From positions 96,958,707 to 97,022,706 of the forward strand of contig CP136067.1 in the NCBI GenBank assembly GCA_032622095.1: a stretch of 64,000 nt of DNA. The letters are read 5' to 3'. Under the pieces are notes generated by a model. It saw nothing but the letters and a program-made list of their open reading frames with translations. It searched no databases and was not told the DNA's origin. This document shows, one piece after another, positions 11,001-21,849 of the stretch; within the stretch, counting starts at the first letter, position 1; every line of letters starts with the position of its first letter. Made by a program: the position numbers and the translations under genes. Origin of the DNA: Siphonodentalium dalli (lineage: Eukaryota > Mollusca > Scaphopoda > Gadilida > Siphonodentaliidae).

Positions 11001-12208
11001 AAGGTCTGAATATCAAATCAATCATGGATGTGGAATACAGCGTGTGATCGGACAATCATTTCAGTCTGCAAGGTCTGTATATCAAATCAATCATGGATGT
11101 GGAATATATATTGTGATGTCTACGATCAATGTTGATTGCGAAAAAATCCTGTTGAGTGGATTATTATGTCGTCACTGTCACACCTACAGTGATTCCCGAG
11201 TTAAAAACAATAAAATAATCTAAAGATAATGGTTTTATTGACTCGTGTTTACAATCGTGACAATGAAAATAAAAATATATCAAATATTTTTTCTATTATT
11301 TTTTATTTTCCTTTCTCTCCCTTGCACTCATAATAGGTCTAATCAACTTATCAATACAACAATTATGACAAAACAATGTTCATAGTTCTTTGTAATGTCT
11401 GTTAATGTTACGACACTCGTGCAGTTTCAGAATCAGAGTATGTTAGTGTTACGACACCAAGTCTGTTTACTTGAGAGATACTGTCAGTTCTTAAAACATT
11501 TGGAGTATGAAAGTTCAGAAACACGACTTCTATTTCACAACTCTATAAAGTCACAACTTGGAACAAATCTTCATTTTCTCAAACTTCTAGATCGTTCTAT
11601 AGCTTATGTCCCGAAATTAGGTGAACTGAATCAGTGAATGTCACGAGGTTGGTTCCTTTTCGAATTCGTTTTTGTCTCTAATCTTTATCTATTATTGTCA
11701 ATTATCTCTATACAAAACACTCTCTGGAACATTAAATATAAATGGATTAGATTATATCCATCTCTTCTTATTTCTTGAGTTATTTCTTAAAAACTTGTCA
11801 AAATTCACTTCGTTTGTTTTACATTTTTATACCACTTGACAAAACTCCTTGATAATATTAATTGAATGATAATGGTTAAAACAAATTTAAAAGCTACATA
11901 ACAACACATAGAATATAATTATGACATACTAAAACACCTTTATATATGTTAATTATAAAGAACAAAATTTATATTACTGTTATAATAAGACAAAAAAAAA
12001 ATTATCTAGTACTTTTTACAGAAATAAAATTTATTAGTGCAAACAGAAAACTTAAAGTAACACAATGATTTTGATTAAGATCATAAGCCTCACAGTCATC
12101 ACACTCAATTATATTCTGAACCTGTGGAGGTAGATATGCTTCAAACAGGAATGACTTACCTCCCAACGAGTCGTGAATGGAAAACATGTTGTGACACTAT
12201 AGTGGTTA
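11001..12208. other. AT-rich intergenic part of unit C
   Basis: Two short open frames occur here (11395-11637 plus, 80 codons; 12002-12187 minus, 61 codons) and both stay open in unit D. The copies are too similar for that to be evidence of selection. The minus frame contains a GAG/GTAAGT donor-like site near 12158. No family recognised. Confidence 0.35.
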
Positions 12209-12903
12209 GAAACATATCCTCGCTAAAATAGACTCATAATCGACATAAAATACCCACATATGTTCATGGTGGAATAAAATACCCACATATGTTCATGGTG
12301 GAATATAATACCCACATATGTTCATGGTGGAATATAATACCCACATATGTTCATGGTGGAATATACCCACATATGTTCATGGTGGAATATAATACCCACA
12401 TATGTTCATGGTGGAATATAATACCCACATATGTTCATGGTGGAATATACCCACATATGTTCATGGTGTAATATAATACCCACATATGTTCATGGTGGAA
12501 TATAATACCCACATATGTTCATGGTGGAATATATCCACATATGTTCATGGTGGAATATTAAATACCCACATATGTTCATGGTGGAATATACCCACATATG
12601 TTCATGGTGGAATATACCCACATATGTTCATGGTGGAATATTTGCATGATTCTGAAATAAGCCCATATTGGACGTATATCCGTTATTCCGTTTTATGGCG
12701 TGGGCTTATACATCTGATAAGTCGTGAGTTGGTTTATTCGTGTTATTTTACGCCCAAACTGAACTTATAATAAGTCATTATGAGTCGATAATGACACTAA
12801 AACACACTCATTTTCAGTTCGTTATGGACTTAACATGAGGCGATTCTAGGCCAATTATGAACCTAAAACAAACATATCATTTCCCATAACTCATAACGTT
12901 CTG
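12209..12903. mobile_element. hAT-like MITE with internal satellite, unit C
   Basis: Starts AACATATCCTCGCTAAAATA. The family core resumes after the satellite (TATCCGTTATTCCGTTTTATGG near 12670-12700). Its right end is removed by the 175-bp deletion that distinguishes C from D. Confidence 0.7.
12257..12645. repeat. 29/26-bp satellite, 14 copies
   Basis: Copies of CCCACATATGTTCATGGTGG plus GAATATAATA (29 bp) or GAATATA (26 bp). The matching array in unit D has 31 copies. Reading frames through it are artefacts of the repeat. Confidence 0.95.
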
Positions 12904-12904
12904 A

Positions 12905-12929
12905 TGTTTGAATGTTCCTGGGATGCGTT
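12905..12929 (-). pseudogene. Stranded remnant of the original GPCR tail, unit C
   Basis: The first codons after CVRR of the older tail (NASQEHSN-like) remain here, on the far side of the inserted MITE. The remainder and the old stop are lost in the 175-bp deletion. Confidence 0.7.
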
Positions 12930-13015
12930 CCGTCGACAACAAATCATAGTATAAATAGGTTCATATTTGACTTATTTTATTCTGAAATAACCCATATTGA
13001 ACTTTTCGCTTTATT

Positions 13016-14035
13016 ACGTGCGCTCGCGCAACAGTATGGCGATCAGTCAGATTCGTAGGTTGGTGTCACCCTACCGATTTAACTCCATGACGTCACCCTT
13101 ACGCAGTACATGCCGGCGACGTTACGGAGTAGATTATAGAGTTGACGCCATTGGCACTGACTTCCGTTACTAGCTCGTTGCTATATAAACAAACCAGCGA
13201 TGTGGCTTTTGTCGAAAATTGACAGTCAGTACATTCGCCCTGTATACATGTACTTTCAGAAAATACAAAACACCACAACGTTATACCCCCACCAATGTCA
13301 TTGTCTCGATATCAATTTACCAAATTTCTTGACATGAAACCGCGACAGACACGGCGTGAAATACATCGCATTGAGTAAACAATTTCTCATTGTTTCAATT
13401 CAACTTCAAGATCGCGGTAAAATCAAAACCGCAATTTGTAAGTGGTAAACATCTGAAAAAGACATCAGGTACACGCATAAACTAATTGTTGTGAATATTT
13501 ATTTCTATTTGAGGTGGCAATTTTTCATGTTTATCAGTATTTTTAACGATAAGAGCGATGGTAATTGGGGGACTATATTTTATCTAGCGCATTAAATTTA
13601 AAATAAAAAGTCGTGAATTGGCTGAGTGTTTTCTATGGCCGCACATTTCGTTGATAATTACGAGCCATTTGTTTGTCTAAATAACATTTTTAAGTTCGAA
13701 GAGCATTATAATAGGGATAACAGTGTGGTGTTTTGTGATTTCGGAAAGGTACATGGCGAATATACTGTGGCAAATACCCGTTAATGCGCTCGGGCTCCGC
13801 CGTCGCCCATTAACTAAATTTGCCACAGTATATTCGCCATGTACCTTTCCGAAATCACAAAACACCACACTGTTATCACCTAAATAAAATTACTGAAGAT
13901 TGTAATTGTCTTTTTTTGCTAACATTAAATTAAATTAAATAAATTAAGTAAAATACAGTGAAATTATTTTTTAAATTATTTTTTATTACATTTGTGCGCC
14001 CGTTGGCATCTCTCTGAGTGCATTCTAGTTCTGTT
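13016..14035. mobile_element. Insertion nested in the MITE, unit C
   Basis: Interrupts the family-2 MITE core (TTTTATGRYGCGGRCCACAG resumes near 14036). It includes CRE-like TGACGTCA near 13089, a TATATAAA box near 13182 and a foldback at 13717-13876. Exact ends and class are not resolved. The same insertion is present in unit D. Confidence 0.5.
13717..13876. repeat. Perfect 59-bp inverted repeat, 42-bp loop, unit C
   Basis: Arms 13717-13775 and 13818-13876 are exact reverse complements (outer end ATAACAGTGTGG, inner end TGTGGCAAAT). A degraded third copy of the arm lies at about 13250-13295. Confidence 0.92.
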
Positions 14036-14244
14036 TTATGATGCGGACCACAGTAAAAATACAGTATTGGTATGTCGTGTCGATGGAAACAGGTAGATTA
14101 ATTAATGCCAATATGGGCTTATTTCGTATGAAAATAGTCCCATATTGGGGATGTTTTAGAAGCCGCGCTTTAAGTCCTTATAGAGCGTAAATTGAGGTTT
14201 AACAATGCTGATACGATCTTAATGCGCTCATTACAATAAGCCCG

Positions 14245-15278
14245 TTATGTGCTTAATTTCATGAGAGCAGGCTGCCGTCGAACACAAGCCGTCATTTCTA
14301 CGAGTTGTTTTCTGAATTTTGTGCCAGTTAGACAGTAGAGATAAAAGTTAGAATTGCAAGTCATCATTATTCGGGATATATCATATATGACTAATATGAG
14401 ACTTGAATTGCTGAGCTGTGGCCAGCCGAAAAAAATTGCTCCGCATATTGTCACTGGCAAAGTATACACGGCATATGCAATACTAAGCGCCAACAGAAAC
14501 TTTGTTAGTTCTGGTGATCTCTGATTTACTCGGGTGTCCCTTGTTTCGTCATTATTGGAATAGATATTCATGTCTTTTCTATTGCGCATTGTTTCCAAAA
14601 TGATAACCAGATTTCCTGCCACAATGAATGCGAAGGGGAGAACTGAAAAAACTGACATGTCGATCCAAATCCAAAAGTTGTCATGAAAGTATTCATAGTA
14701 TGTAGAATCCTCTGGCTTGCAACATCCTGTATCCGATAACCGATATCCATATAGTATGTTGGAATTAAGCATGGCGAGACATATCCCGAAAACAACCAGG
14801 GTTGCCACTGCTTTCCTTTTCGTGCAATGCCACGTCTGAGGAAATCGAATTGAGATAGCTCTTTCAATGGTGTCTGAAACGAGTATCCACCCAGAATAAT
14901 CAGAGAGTAAAATTCCCATGAACTGAATAGTTTTACAATGAAGGTTCGAAGTCTTCCTGACATCAAAGTCCAATACGGAGATTAACCAGTAAAGAGAGTA
15001 CATTAGTACGAGTGATAATGAATCAACTACCGCTAAAGTAATTAAATATACAGACATTGTTCCTTTTTTCATCCTTTTCCGACTAAACACAAGCATCGAA
15101 ATAATGTTTCCCGTAAGACCGAGTATTAAGATTATCGGAGGAAAATAATACACGTCCATTTTGAAATTGCTATTTCAACGGAGCTATAGGTTGGGTGAGT
15201 ACTGCCACGAAGCAACACGATATCTGTTGTTGCGATCCTATCCGTTGCATTTTGAATATAGGTAAAATTGTTCGCCAT
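14245..15278 (-). pseudogene. Rhodopsin-class GPCR C, frameshifted
   Basis: Near-identical to GPCR D. The expected start MANNF is at 15278, but an A run near 15140-15148 has one base fewer than in D, so the first 45 or so codons are out of frame with TM1-TM7. Using the later in-frame Met at 15159 would begin inside TM1. A 6-bp in-frame deletion in TM7 turns NKASNF into NSNF, removing two residues at the NPxxY-like site, and ECL2 reads CCKPED instead of GCKPED. The last nine codons and stop (14245-14274) derive from the inserted MITE. Probably a recent pseudogene; a sequencing error in the A run cannot be excluded, but the TM7 deletion is independent. Confidence 0.85.
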
Positions 15279-15922
15279 AGTCTTTGTCCTTGATGTTTCA
15301 GTATCACAACGGCATGCTGCTTGGTTCTACTCAATATACATCTACTAGGAACCAAAATACGCACGGAACTATAAGTTGTAAAACAACGTCGGTCTGTGCC
15401 AATTATGCTGTACAATAATTTATAATGGAAGTCTTTCAGATTTAAATGTGCAAATAGATAATTATTTGACAATGGGCGATTCAGTTGTTAATCAATTTAG
15501 AGTATGTTGGTTGAATTGTGACATCGCAAATCATTCTTAATGCTTCGGTGATAGTGGTCGGGGGTATATGTATTGTATGCTATTAGTTTTCATATTAAGT
15601 ATTGAAGCAACATTAAGTGCATTGACTGACCTTTCTCGTTGCTCAAATATATTGTCAGGTAAAGTATTGAGTTTTTAAATTTTGATTTACGTGCTTTAGT
15701 TAGATAAATATACATATGGACAACATAAGTAATGTGTGGTGTATAATCCCCCCTCACTCAAAACCGCCGCGATGTCGGCGATTGGCCCGAATTTAAGTGG
15801 ACCGATCGCCGGGTTGAGCGAAATGAGGTTGTTTCGTTTTTGTTGTATTGTACTTTATGATATGTAATGTGCCATAACTTAGCAATGCCTTCTGTTTATC
15901 TTCAGGTCCAATATTAGTATAT
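15279..15922 (-). promoter_or_regulatory. Upstream region of GPCR C
   Basis: TTGTTAATCAA at 15485-15495, 207 bp upstream of the start, followed by GAGTATGTTGGTTGAATTGTG and GGGGGTATAT: the same block as in A and B. About 15755-15830 forms a GC-rich hairpin (CGGCGATTGGCC paired with GGACCGATCGCCG). The unit ends at 15922. Confidence 0.5.
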
Positions 15923-15939
15923 ACTTGAATAAGTTATGA

Positions 15940-16345
15940 TCTTACTTGTGCCCGAGAATGTTTGGATATAGGACCTTCATTTCTGAATTACAAATCAAAC
16001 ATGGATATATGACCTTCATTTCAGTTTGTACGGTCTGAATGTCAGGTAAAACATTGACGTGAATATAGAGTGGATATAGGACCTTCATCTCAGTTCTCGT
16101 ACGATCTGAACAAATAAAACAAGGATATAGTACCTTCATTTCAGTTTGTACGGTCTGAATAACAAATAAAAGATTGATATAGGACCTTCATATCTGTTCT
16201 GGTTCGGTCTGAATGTCAAATGAAACATGGATAAAGGCGCTTCAGATCAGTTTGTATCTGAATATCAAATCAAACAAGGATGTTGAATATAAATTGTGAT
16301 GCTCCGAATGTTTGGATATAGGATCTTCACATCAGTTTGCAAGGC
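15940..16345. repeat. Degenerate minisatellite of about 55 bp (unit D)
   Basis: Counterpart of 10345-10750; same units, few substitutions. Confidence 0.7.
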
Positions 16346-16465
16346 CTATATCTGTAGCCTGCCGGTTCTCCTGAAAATAAACTCATATTGAACACATTGC
16401 AAAATACATAAATAAGCTCATATCGGTATTATTTGAACCTAAATCGACTTACCAGATATACATAT

Positions 16466-16779
16466 TTATTATATACTTGCCCATGAATTATAAGGTTTTA
16501 GCAGTGAGATATAAGTGATATCCCACTAGTGAGATATAAGTGATATCCCACTGGTGAAATTTCTGATGTATTGACATTCATTGGGGGCCATAGGCAAGTA
16601 GTTAAAGTATATAATAAACAGAATATCCACACTTTTTCAGTAGATATGGGTTAAATCTCATTCGTGATGACAAAACATTTGAATTTCCACTCGTGGCTAA
16701 AGCCACTCGTGGAAATTCAATGTTTTGTCATCACTCATGAGATATAACCCATATCCACTGAAAAATTGTGGATATCCTC
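16466..16779. mobile_element. Foldback pair inserted in unit D only
   Basis: Flanked by TAT (16463-16465, 16780-16782); the empty site is preserved at 10871-10873 in unit C. Left half: inverted ends TTATTATATACTTGCC / GGCAAGTAG...TATATAATAA enclosing two copies of GTGAGATATAAGTGATATCC. Right half: a long hairpin from about 16618 (GAATATCCAC) to 16776 (GTGGATATCC) with loop CTAAAG. It interrupts a family-2 MITE, so it is younger than the duplication or was lost cleanly from C. Confidence 0.8.
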
Positions 16780-16999
16780 TATGTATGTGTTCTCATTGTG
16801 TCCCGCGCCATAAAACGGAATAACGGATATAAGTCTACTTATTTCAGAATCTAATAAGTCCAATATGAACCTATGTGAATATTCAGGTCAAATATGAACC
16901 TATGTCTATAAGGTCTGAATATCAAATCAATCATGGATGTGGAATACAGCGTGTGATCGGACAATCATTTCAGTCTGCAAGGTCTGTATATCAAATCAA

Positions 17000-18128
17000 T
17001 CATGGATGTGGAATATATATTGTGATGTCTACGATCAATGTTGATTGCGAAGAAATCCTGTTAAGTGGATTATTATGTCGTCACTGTCACACCTGCAGTG
17101 ATTCCCGAGTTAAATACAATAAAATAATCTAAAGATAATGGTTTTATTGACTCGTGTTTACAATCGTGACAATGAAAATAAAAATATATCAAATATATTT
17201 TCTATTATTTTTTATTTTCCTTTCTCTCCCTTGCACTCATAATAGGTCTAATCAACTTATCAATACAACACTTATGACAAAATCCAACACAACAATGTTC
17301 ATAGTTCTTTGTAATGTCTGTTAATGTTACGACACTCGTGCAGTTTCAGAATCAGAGTATGTTAGTGTTACGACACCAAGTCTGTTTACTTGAGAGATAC
17401 TGTCAGTTCTTAAAACATTTGGAGTATGAAAGTTCAGAAACACGACTTCTATTTCACAACTCTATAAAGTCACAACTTGGAACAAATATTCATTTTCTCA
17501 AACTTCTAGATCGTTCTATAGCTTATGTCACGAAATTAGGTGAACTGAATCAGTGAATGTCACGAGGTTGGTTCCTTTTCGAATTCGTTTTTGTCTCTAA
17601 TCTTTATCTATTATTGTCAATTATCTCTATACAAAACACTCTCTGGAACATTAAATATAAATGGATTAGATTATATCCATCTCTTCTTATTTCTTGAGTT
17701 ATTTCTTAAAAACTTGTCAAAATTCACTTCGTTTGTTTTACAGTTTTATACCACTTGACAAAACTCCTTGATAATATTAATTGAATGATAATGGTTAAAA
17801 CAAATTTAAAAGCTACATAACAACACATAGAATATAATTATGACATACTAAAACACCTTTATATATGTTAATTATAAAGAACAAAATTTATATTACTGTT
17901 ATAATAAGACAAAAACAAACTTATCTAGTACTTTTTACAGAAATAAAATTTATTAGTGCAAACAGAAAACTTAAAGTAACACAATGATTTTGATTAAGAT
18001 CATAAGCCTCACAGTCATCACACTCAATTATATTCTGAACCTGTGGAGGTAGATATGCTTCAAACAGGAATGACTTACCTCCCAACGAGTCGTGAATGGA
18101 AAACATGTTGTGACACTATAGTGGTTAG
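17000..18128. other. AT-rich intergenic part of unit D
   Basis: Counterpart of 11001-12208 with scattered substitutions and small indels. No gene supported. Confidence 0.4.
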
Positions 18129-19321
18129 AAACATATCCTCGCTAAAATAGACTCATAATCGACCTAAAATACCCACATATATGTTCATGGTGGAATATAA
18201 TACCCACATATGTTCATGGTGGAATATAATACCCACATATGTTCATGGTGGAATATACCCACATATGTTCATGGTGGAATATAATACCCACATATGTTCA
18301 TGGTGGAATATAATACCCACATATGTTCATGGTGGAATATAATACCCACATATGTTCATGGTGGAATATACCCACATATTTTCATGGTGGAATATAATAC
18401 CCACATATGTTCATGGTGGAATATAATACCCACATATGTTCATGGTGGAATATAATACCCACATATGTTCATGGTGGAATATACCCACATATGTTCATGG
18501 TGGAATATAATACCCACATATGTTCATGGTGGAATATAATACCCACATATGTTCATGGTGGAATATAATACCCACATATGTTCATGGTGGAATATACCCA
18601 CATATGTTCATGGTGGAATATAATACCCACATATGTTCATGGTGGAATATAATACCCACATATGTTCATGGTGGAATATAATACCCACATATGTTCATGG
18701 TGGAATATAATACCCACATATGTTCATGGTGGAATATAATACCCACATATGTTCATGGTGGAATATAATACCCACATATGTTCATGGTGGAATATAATAC
18801 CCACATATGTTCATGGTGGAATATACCCACATATGTTCATGGTGGAATATAATACCCACATATGTTCATGGTGGAATATAATACCCACATATGTTCATGG
18901 TGGAATATACCCACATATGTTCATGGCGGAATATACCCACATATGTTCATGGTGGAATATTAAATACCCACATATGTTCATGGTGGAATATACCCACATA
19001 AGTTCATGGTGGAATATACCCACATATGTTCATGGTGGAATATTTGATTCTGAAATAAGCCCATATTGGACGTATATCCGTTATTCCGTTTTATGGCGTT
19101 GGCTTATACATCTGATAAGTCGTGAGTTGGTTTATTCGTGTTATTTTACGCCCAAACTGAACTTATAATAAGTCATTATGAGTCGATAATGACACTAAAA
19201 CACACTCATTTTCAGTTCGTTATGGACTTAACATGAGGCGATTCTAGGCCAATTATGAACCTAAAACAAACATATCATTTCCCATAACTCATAACGTTCT
19301 GATTTTCTGGAGAACAAGCTG
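18129..19321. mobile_element. hAT-like MITE with internal satellite, unit D
   Basis: Complete version: starts AACATATCCTCGC, contains the satellite 18174-19044, then the family core and right end TTTCTGGAGAACAAGCTG at 19321. Confidence 0.75.
18174..19044. repeat. 29/26-bp satellite, 31 copies
   Basis: Same monomer as in unit C with more copies. 29-bp and 26-bp forms alternate in a regular pattern, suggesting expansion in blocks. Confidence 0.95.
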
Positions 19322-19509
19322 GACGATTACATAAGAAAATAGCTAACTGTAATTGTAACTGTAAGTTTGTGAAACAGCTATGTTCACACTAGAGGTGAAG
19401 AATCCCTGACGTGTATCGTGATTGTGTAGTCATGGCGTTACTCTGTGTTACATTAACCTATCCGCTGCATGTCCGTATGTTTGAATGTTCCTGGGATGCG
19501 TTCCGTCGA
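19322..19509 (-). pseudogene. Stranded original 3' end of GPCR D
   Basis: 19458-19502 encodes a 14-codon tail (NASQEHSN, then IRTCSG) with TAG, matching gene A codon for codon up to CSG. 19340-19450 matches the 3' flank of genes A and B (GTTTGTGAA, GGTGAAGA, GACGTGTATC). Separated from the receptor body by the MITE at 19510-20838. Confidence 0.85.
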
Positions 19510-20838
19510 CAACATATCATAGTATAAATAGGTTCATATTTGACTTATTTTATTCTGAAATAACCCATATTGAACTTTTCGCTTTATTACGTGCGCTTGC
19601 GCAACAGTATGGCGATCAGTCAGATTCGTAGGTTGGTGTCACCCTACCGATTTAACTCCATGACGTCACCCTTACGCAGTACATGCCGGCGACGTTACGG
19701 AGTAGATTATAGAGTTGACGCCATTGGCACTGACTTCCGTTACTAGCTCGTTGCTATATAAACAAACCAGCGATGTGGCTTTTGTCGAAAATTGACAGTC
19801 AGTACATTCGCCCTGTATACATGTACTTTCAGAAAATACAAAACACCACAACGTTATACCCCCACCAATGTCATTGTCGCGATATCAATTTACCAAACGT
19901 CTTGACATGAAACCGCGACAGACACGGCGTGAAATACATCGCATTGAGTAAACAATTTCTCATTGTTTCAATTCAACTTCAAGATCGCGGTAAAATCAAA
20001 ACCGCAATTTGTAAGTGGTAAACATCTGAAAAAGACATCAGGTACACGCATAAACTAATTGTTGTGAATATTTATTTCTATTTGAGGTGGCAATTTTTCA
20101 TGTTTATCAGTATTTTTAACGATAAGAGCGATGGTAATTGGGGGACTATATTTTATCTAGCGCATTAAATTTAAAATAAAAAGTCGTGAATTGGCTGAGT
20201 GTTTTCTATGGCCGCACATTTCGTTGATAATTACGAGCCATTTGTTTGTCTAAATAACATTTTTAAGTTCGAATAGCATTATAATAGGGATAACAGTGTG
20301 GTGTTTTGTGATTTCGGAAAGGTACATGGCGAATATACTGTGGCAAATACCCGTTAATGCGCTCCGGCTCCGCCGTCGCCCATTAACTAAATTTGCCACA
20401 GTATATTCGCCATGTACCTTTCCGAAATCACAAAACACCACACTGTTATCTCCTAAATAAAATTACTGAAGATTGTAATTGTCTTTTTTTGCTAACATTA
20501 AATTAAATTAAGTAAAATACAGTGAAATTATTTTTTTAATTATTTTTTATTACATTTGTGCGCCCGTTGGCATCTCTCTGAGTGCATTCTAGTTCTGTTT
20601 TATGATGCGGACCACAGTAAAAATACAGTATTGGTATGTCGTGTCGATGGAAACAGGTAGATTAATTAATGCCAATATGGGCTTATTTCGTATGAAAATA
20701 GTCCCATATTGGGGATGTTTTAGAAGCCGCGCTTTAAGTCCTTATAGAGCGTAAATTGAGGTTTAACAATGCTGATACGATCTTAATGCGCTCATTACAA
20801 TAAGCCCGTTATGTGCTTATTTTCACGAGAGCAGGCTG
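19510..20838. mobile_element. hAT-like MITE forming the 3' end of GPCR D, with nested insertion
   Basis: Left end CAACATATCATAG, right end GAGAGCAGGCTG. Target duplication CCGTCGA at 19503-19509 and 20839-20845 lies in the receptor's CVRR codons. Contains the same nested insertion as unit C (about 19589-20600) with perfect foldback arms 20290-20348 / 20391-20449. Confidence 0.88.
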
Positions 20839-21849
20839 CCGTCGAACACAAGCCGTCATTTCTACGAGTTGTTTTCTGAATTTTGTGCCAGTCAGACAGT
20901 AGAGATAAAAGTTAGAAGCCTTGTTGCAAGTCATCATTATTCGGGATATATCATATATGACTAATATGAGACTTGAATTGCTGAGCTGTGGCCAGCCGAA
21001 AAAAATTGCTCCGCATATTGTCACTGGCAAAGTATACACGGCATATGCAATACTAAGCGCCAACAGAAACTTTGTTAGTTCTGGTGATCTCTGATTTACT
21101 CGGGTGTCCCTTGTTTCGTCATTATTGGAATAGATATTCATGTCTTTTCTATTGCGCATTGTTTCAAAAATGATAACCAGATTTCCTGCCACAATGAATG
21201 CGAAGGGGAGAACTGAAAAAACTGACATGTCGATCCAAATCCAAAAGTTGTCATGAAAGTATTCATAGTATGTAGAATCCTCTGGCTTGCAACCTCCTGT
21301 ATCCGATAACCGATATCCATATAGTATGTTGGAATTAAGCATGGCGAGACATATCCCGAAAACAACCAGGGTTGCCACTGCTTTCCTTTTCGTGCAATGC
21401 CACGTCTGAGGAAATCGAATTGAGATAGCTCTTTCAATGGTGACTGAAACGAGTATCCACCCAGAATAATCAGAGAGTAAAAATCCCATGAACTGAATAG
21501 TTTTACAATGAAGGTTCGAAGTCTTCCTGACATCAAAGTCCAATACGGCGATTAACCAGTAAAGAGAGTACATTAGTACGAGTGATAATGAATCAACTAC
21601 CGCTAAAGTAATTAAATATACAGACATTGTTCCTTTTTTCATCCTTTTCCGACTAAACACAAGCATCGAAATAATGTTTCCCGTAAGACCGAGTATTAAG
21701 ATTATCGGAAGAAAAATAATACACGTCCATTTTGAAATTGCGATTTCAACGGAGCTATAGGGTGGGTGAGTACTGCCACGAAGCAACGCGATATCTGTTG
21801 TTGCGATCCTATCCGTTGCATTTTGAATATAGGTAAAATTGTTCGCCAT
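20809..21849 (-). CDS. Rhodopsin-class GPCR, cluster gene D (346 aa)
   Basis: Open single-exon receptor. Starts MANNF with an NFT sequon. TM1 LTGNII (55-60), TM2 LAVVDS with Asp86, Cys115 at TM3, ERAISIRF at the TM3 end (139-146), ECL2 Cys187, TM5 Pro215, TM6 YTLP (272-275), TM7 NKASNFYLYCLTGTKF (309-324). The final nine residues, QPALVKIST, are encoded by the end of a transposon inserted after CVRR and replace an older 14-residue tail. All transmembrane landmarks are intact, so it may be functional with an altered cytoplasmic tail. Expected in the plasma membrane; ligand unknown. Confidence 0.92.
   Translation of the reverse strand: MANNFTYIQNATDRIATTDIALLRGSTHPPYSSVEIAISKWTCIIFLPIILILGLTGNIISMLVFSRKRMKKGTMSVYLITLAVVDSLSLVLMYSLYWLIAVLDFDVRKTSNLHCKTIQFMGFLLSDYSGWILVSVTIERAISIRFPQTWHCTKRKAVATLVVFGICLAMLNSNILYGYRLSDTGGCKPEDSTYYEYFHDNFWIWIDMSVFSVLPFAFIVAGNLVIIFETMRNRKDMNIYSNNDETRDTRVNQRSPELTKFLLALSIAYAVYTLPVTICGAIFFGWPQLSNSSLILVIYDISRIMMTCNKASNFYLYCLTGTKFRKQLVEMTACVRRQPALVKIST

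Larger units (their letters stand above)
12937..14274. mobile_element. hAT-like MITE forming the 3' end of GPCR C, with nested insertion
   Basis: Left end CAACAAATCATAG at 12937, right end GAGAGCAGGCTG ending at 14274. The 7-bp sequence CCGTCGA flanks both sides (12930-12936, 14275-14281) and belongs to the receptor coding sequence, so the element inserted in the C-terminal codons. About 13016-14035 is a secondary insertion. Confidence 0.85.
10328..15922. repeat. Tandem segmental duplication, unit C
   Basis: Head-to-tail neighbour of 15923-22494. Both start ACTTGAATAAGTTATGATC and end CCAATATTAGTATAT. They are near-identical by eye except for the satellite copy number, a 314-bp insertion in D, a 175-bp deletion in C and small indels, which together account for the length difference (5595 versus 6572 bp). 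Contains GPCR C. Confidence 0.9.

Noticed and set aside
12002..12187. 61-codon minus frame with a GTAAGT donor, kept in both units
   Set aside because: The units are too similar for conservation to mean anything, and no second exon is visible.
12289..12770. Long repetitive open frames rich in MFMVEY and ICSWWN
   Set aside because: They are produced by the 29-bp satellite read in all three frames; no start, domain or non-repeat coding sequence supports them.
14568..14966. 132-codon frame inside receptors C and D on the same strand
   Set aside because: Shadow frame of the receptor coding sequence; sequence conservation follows the receptor frame.
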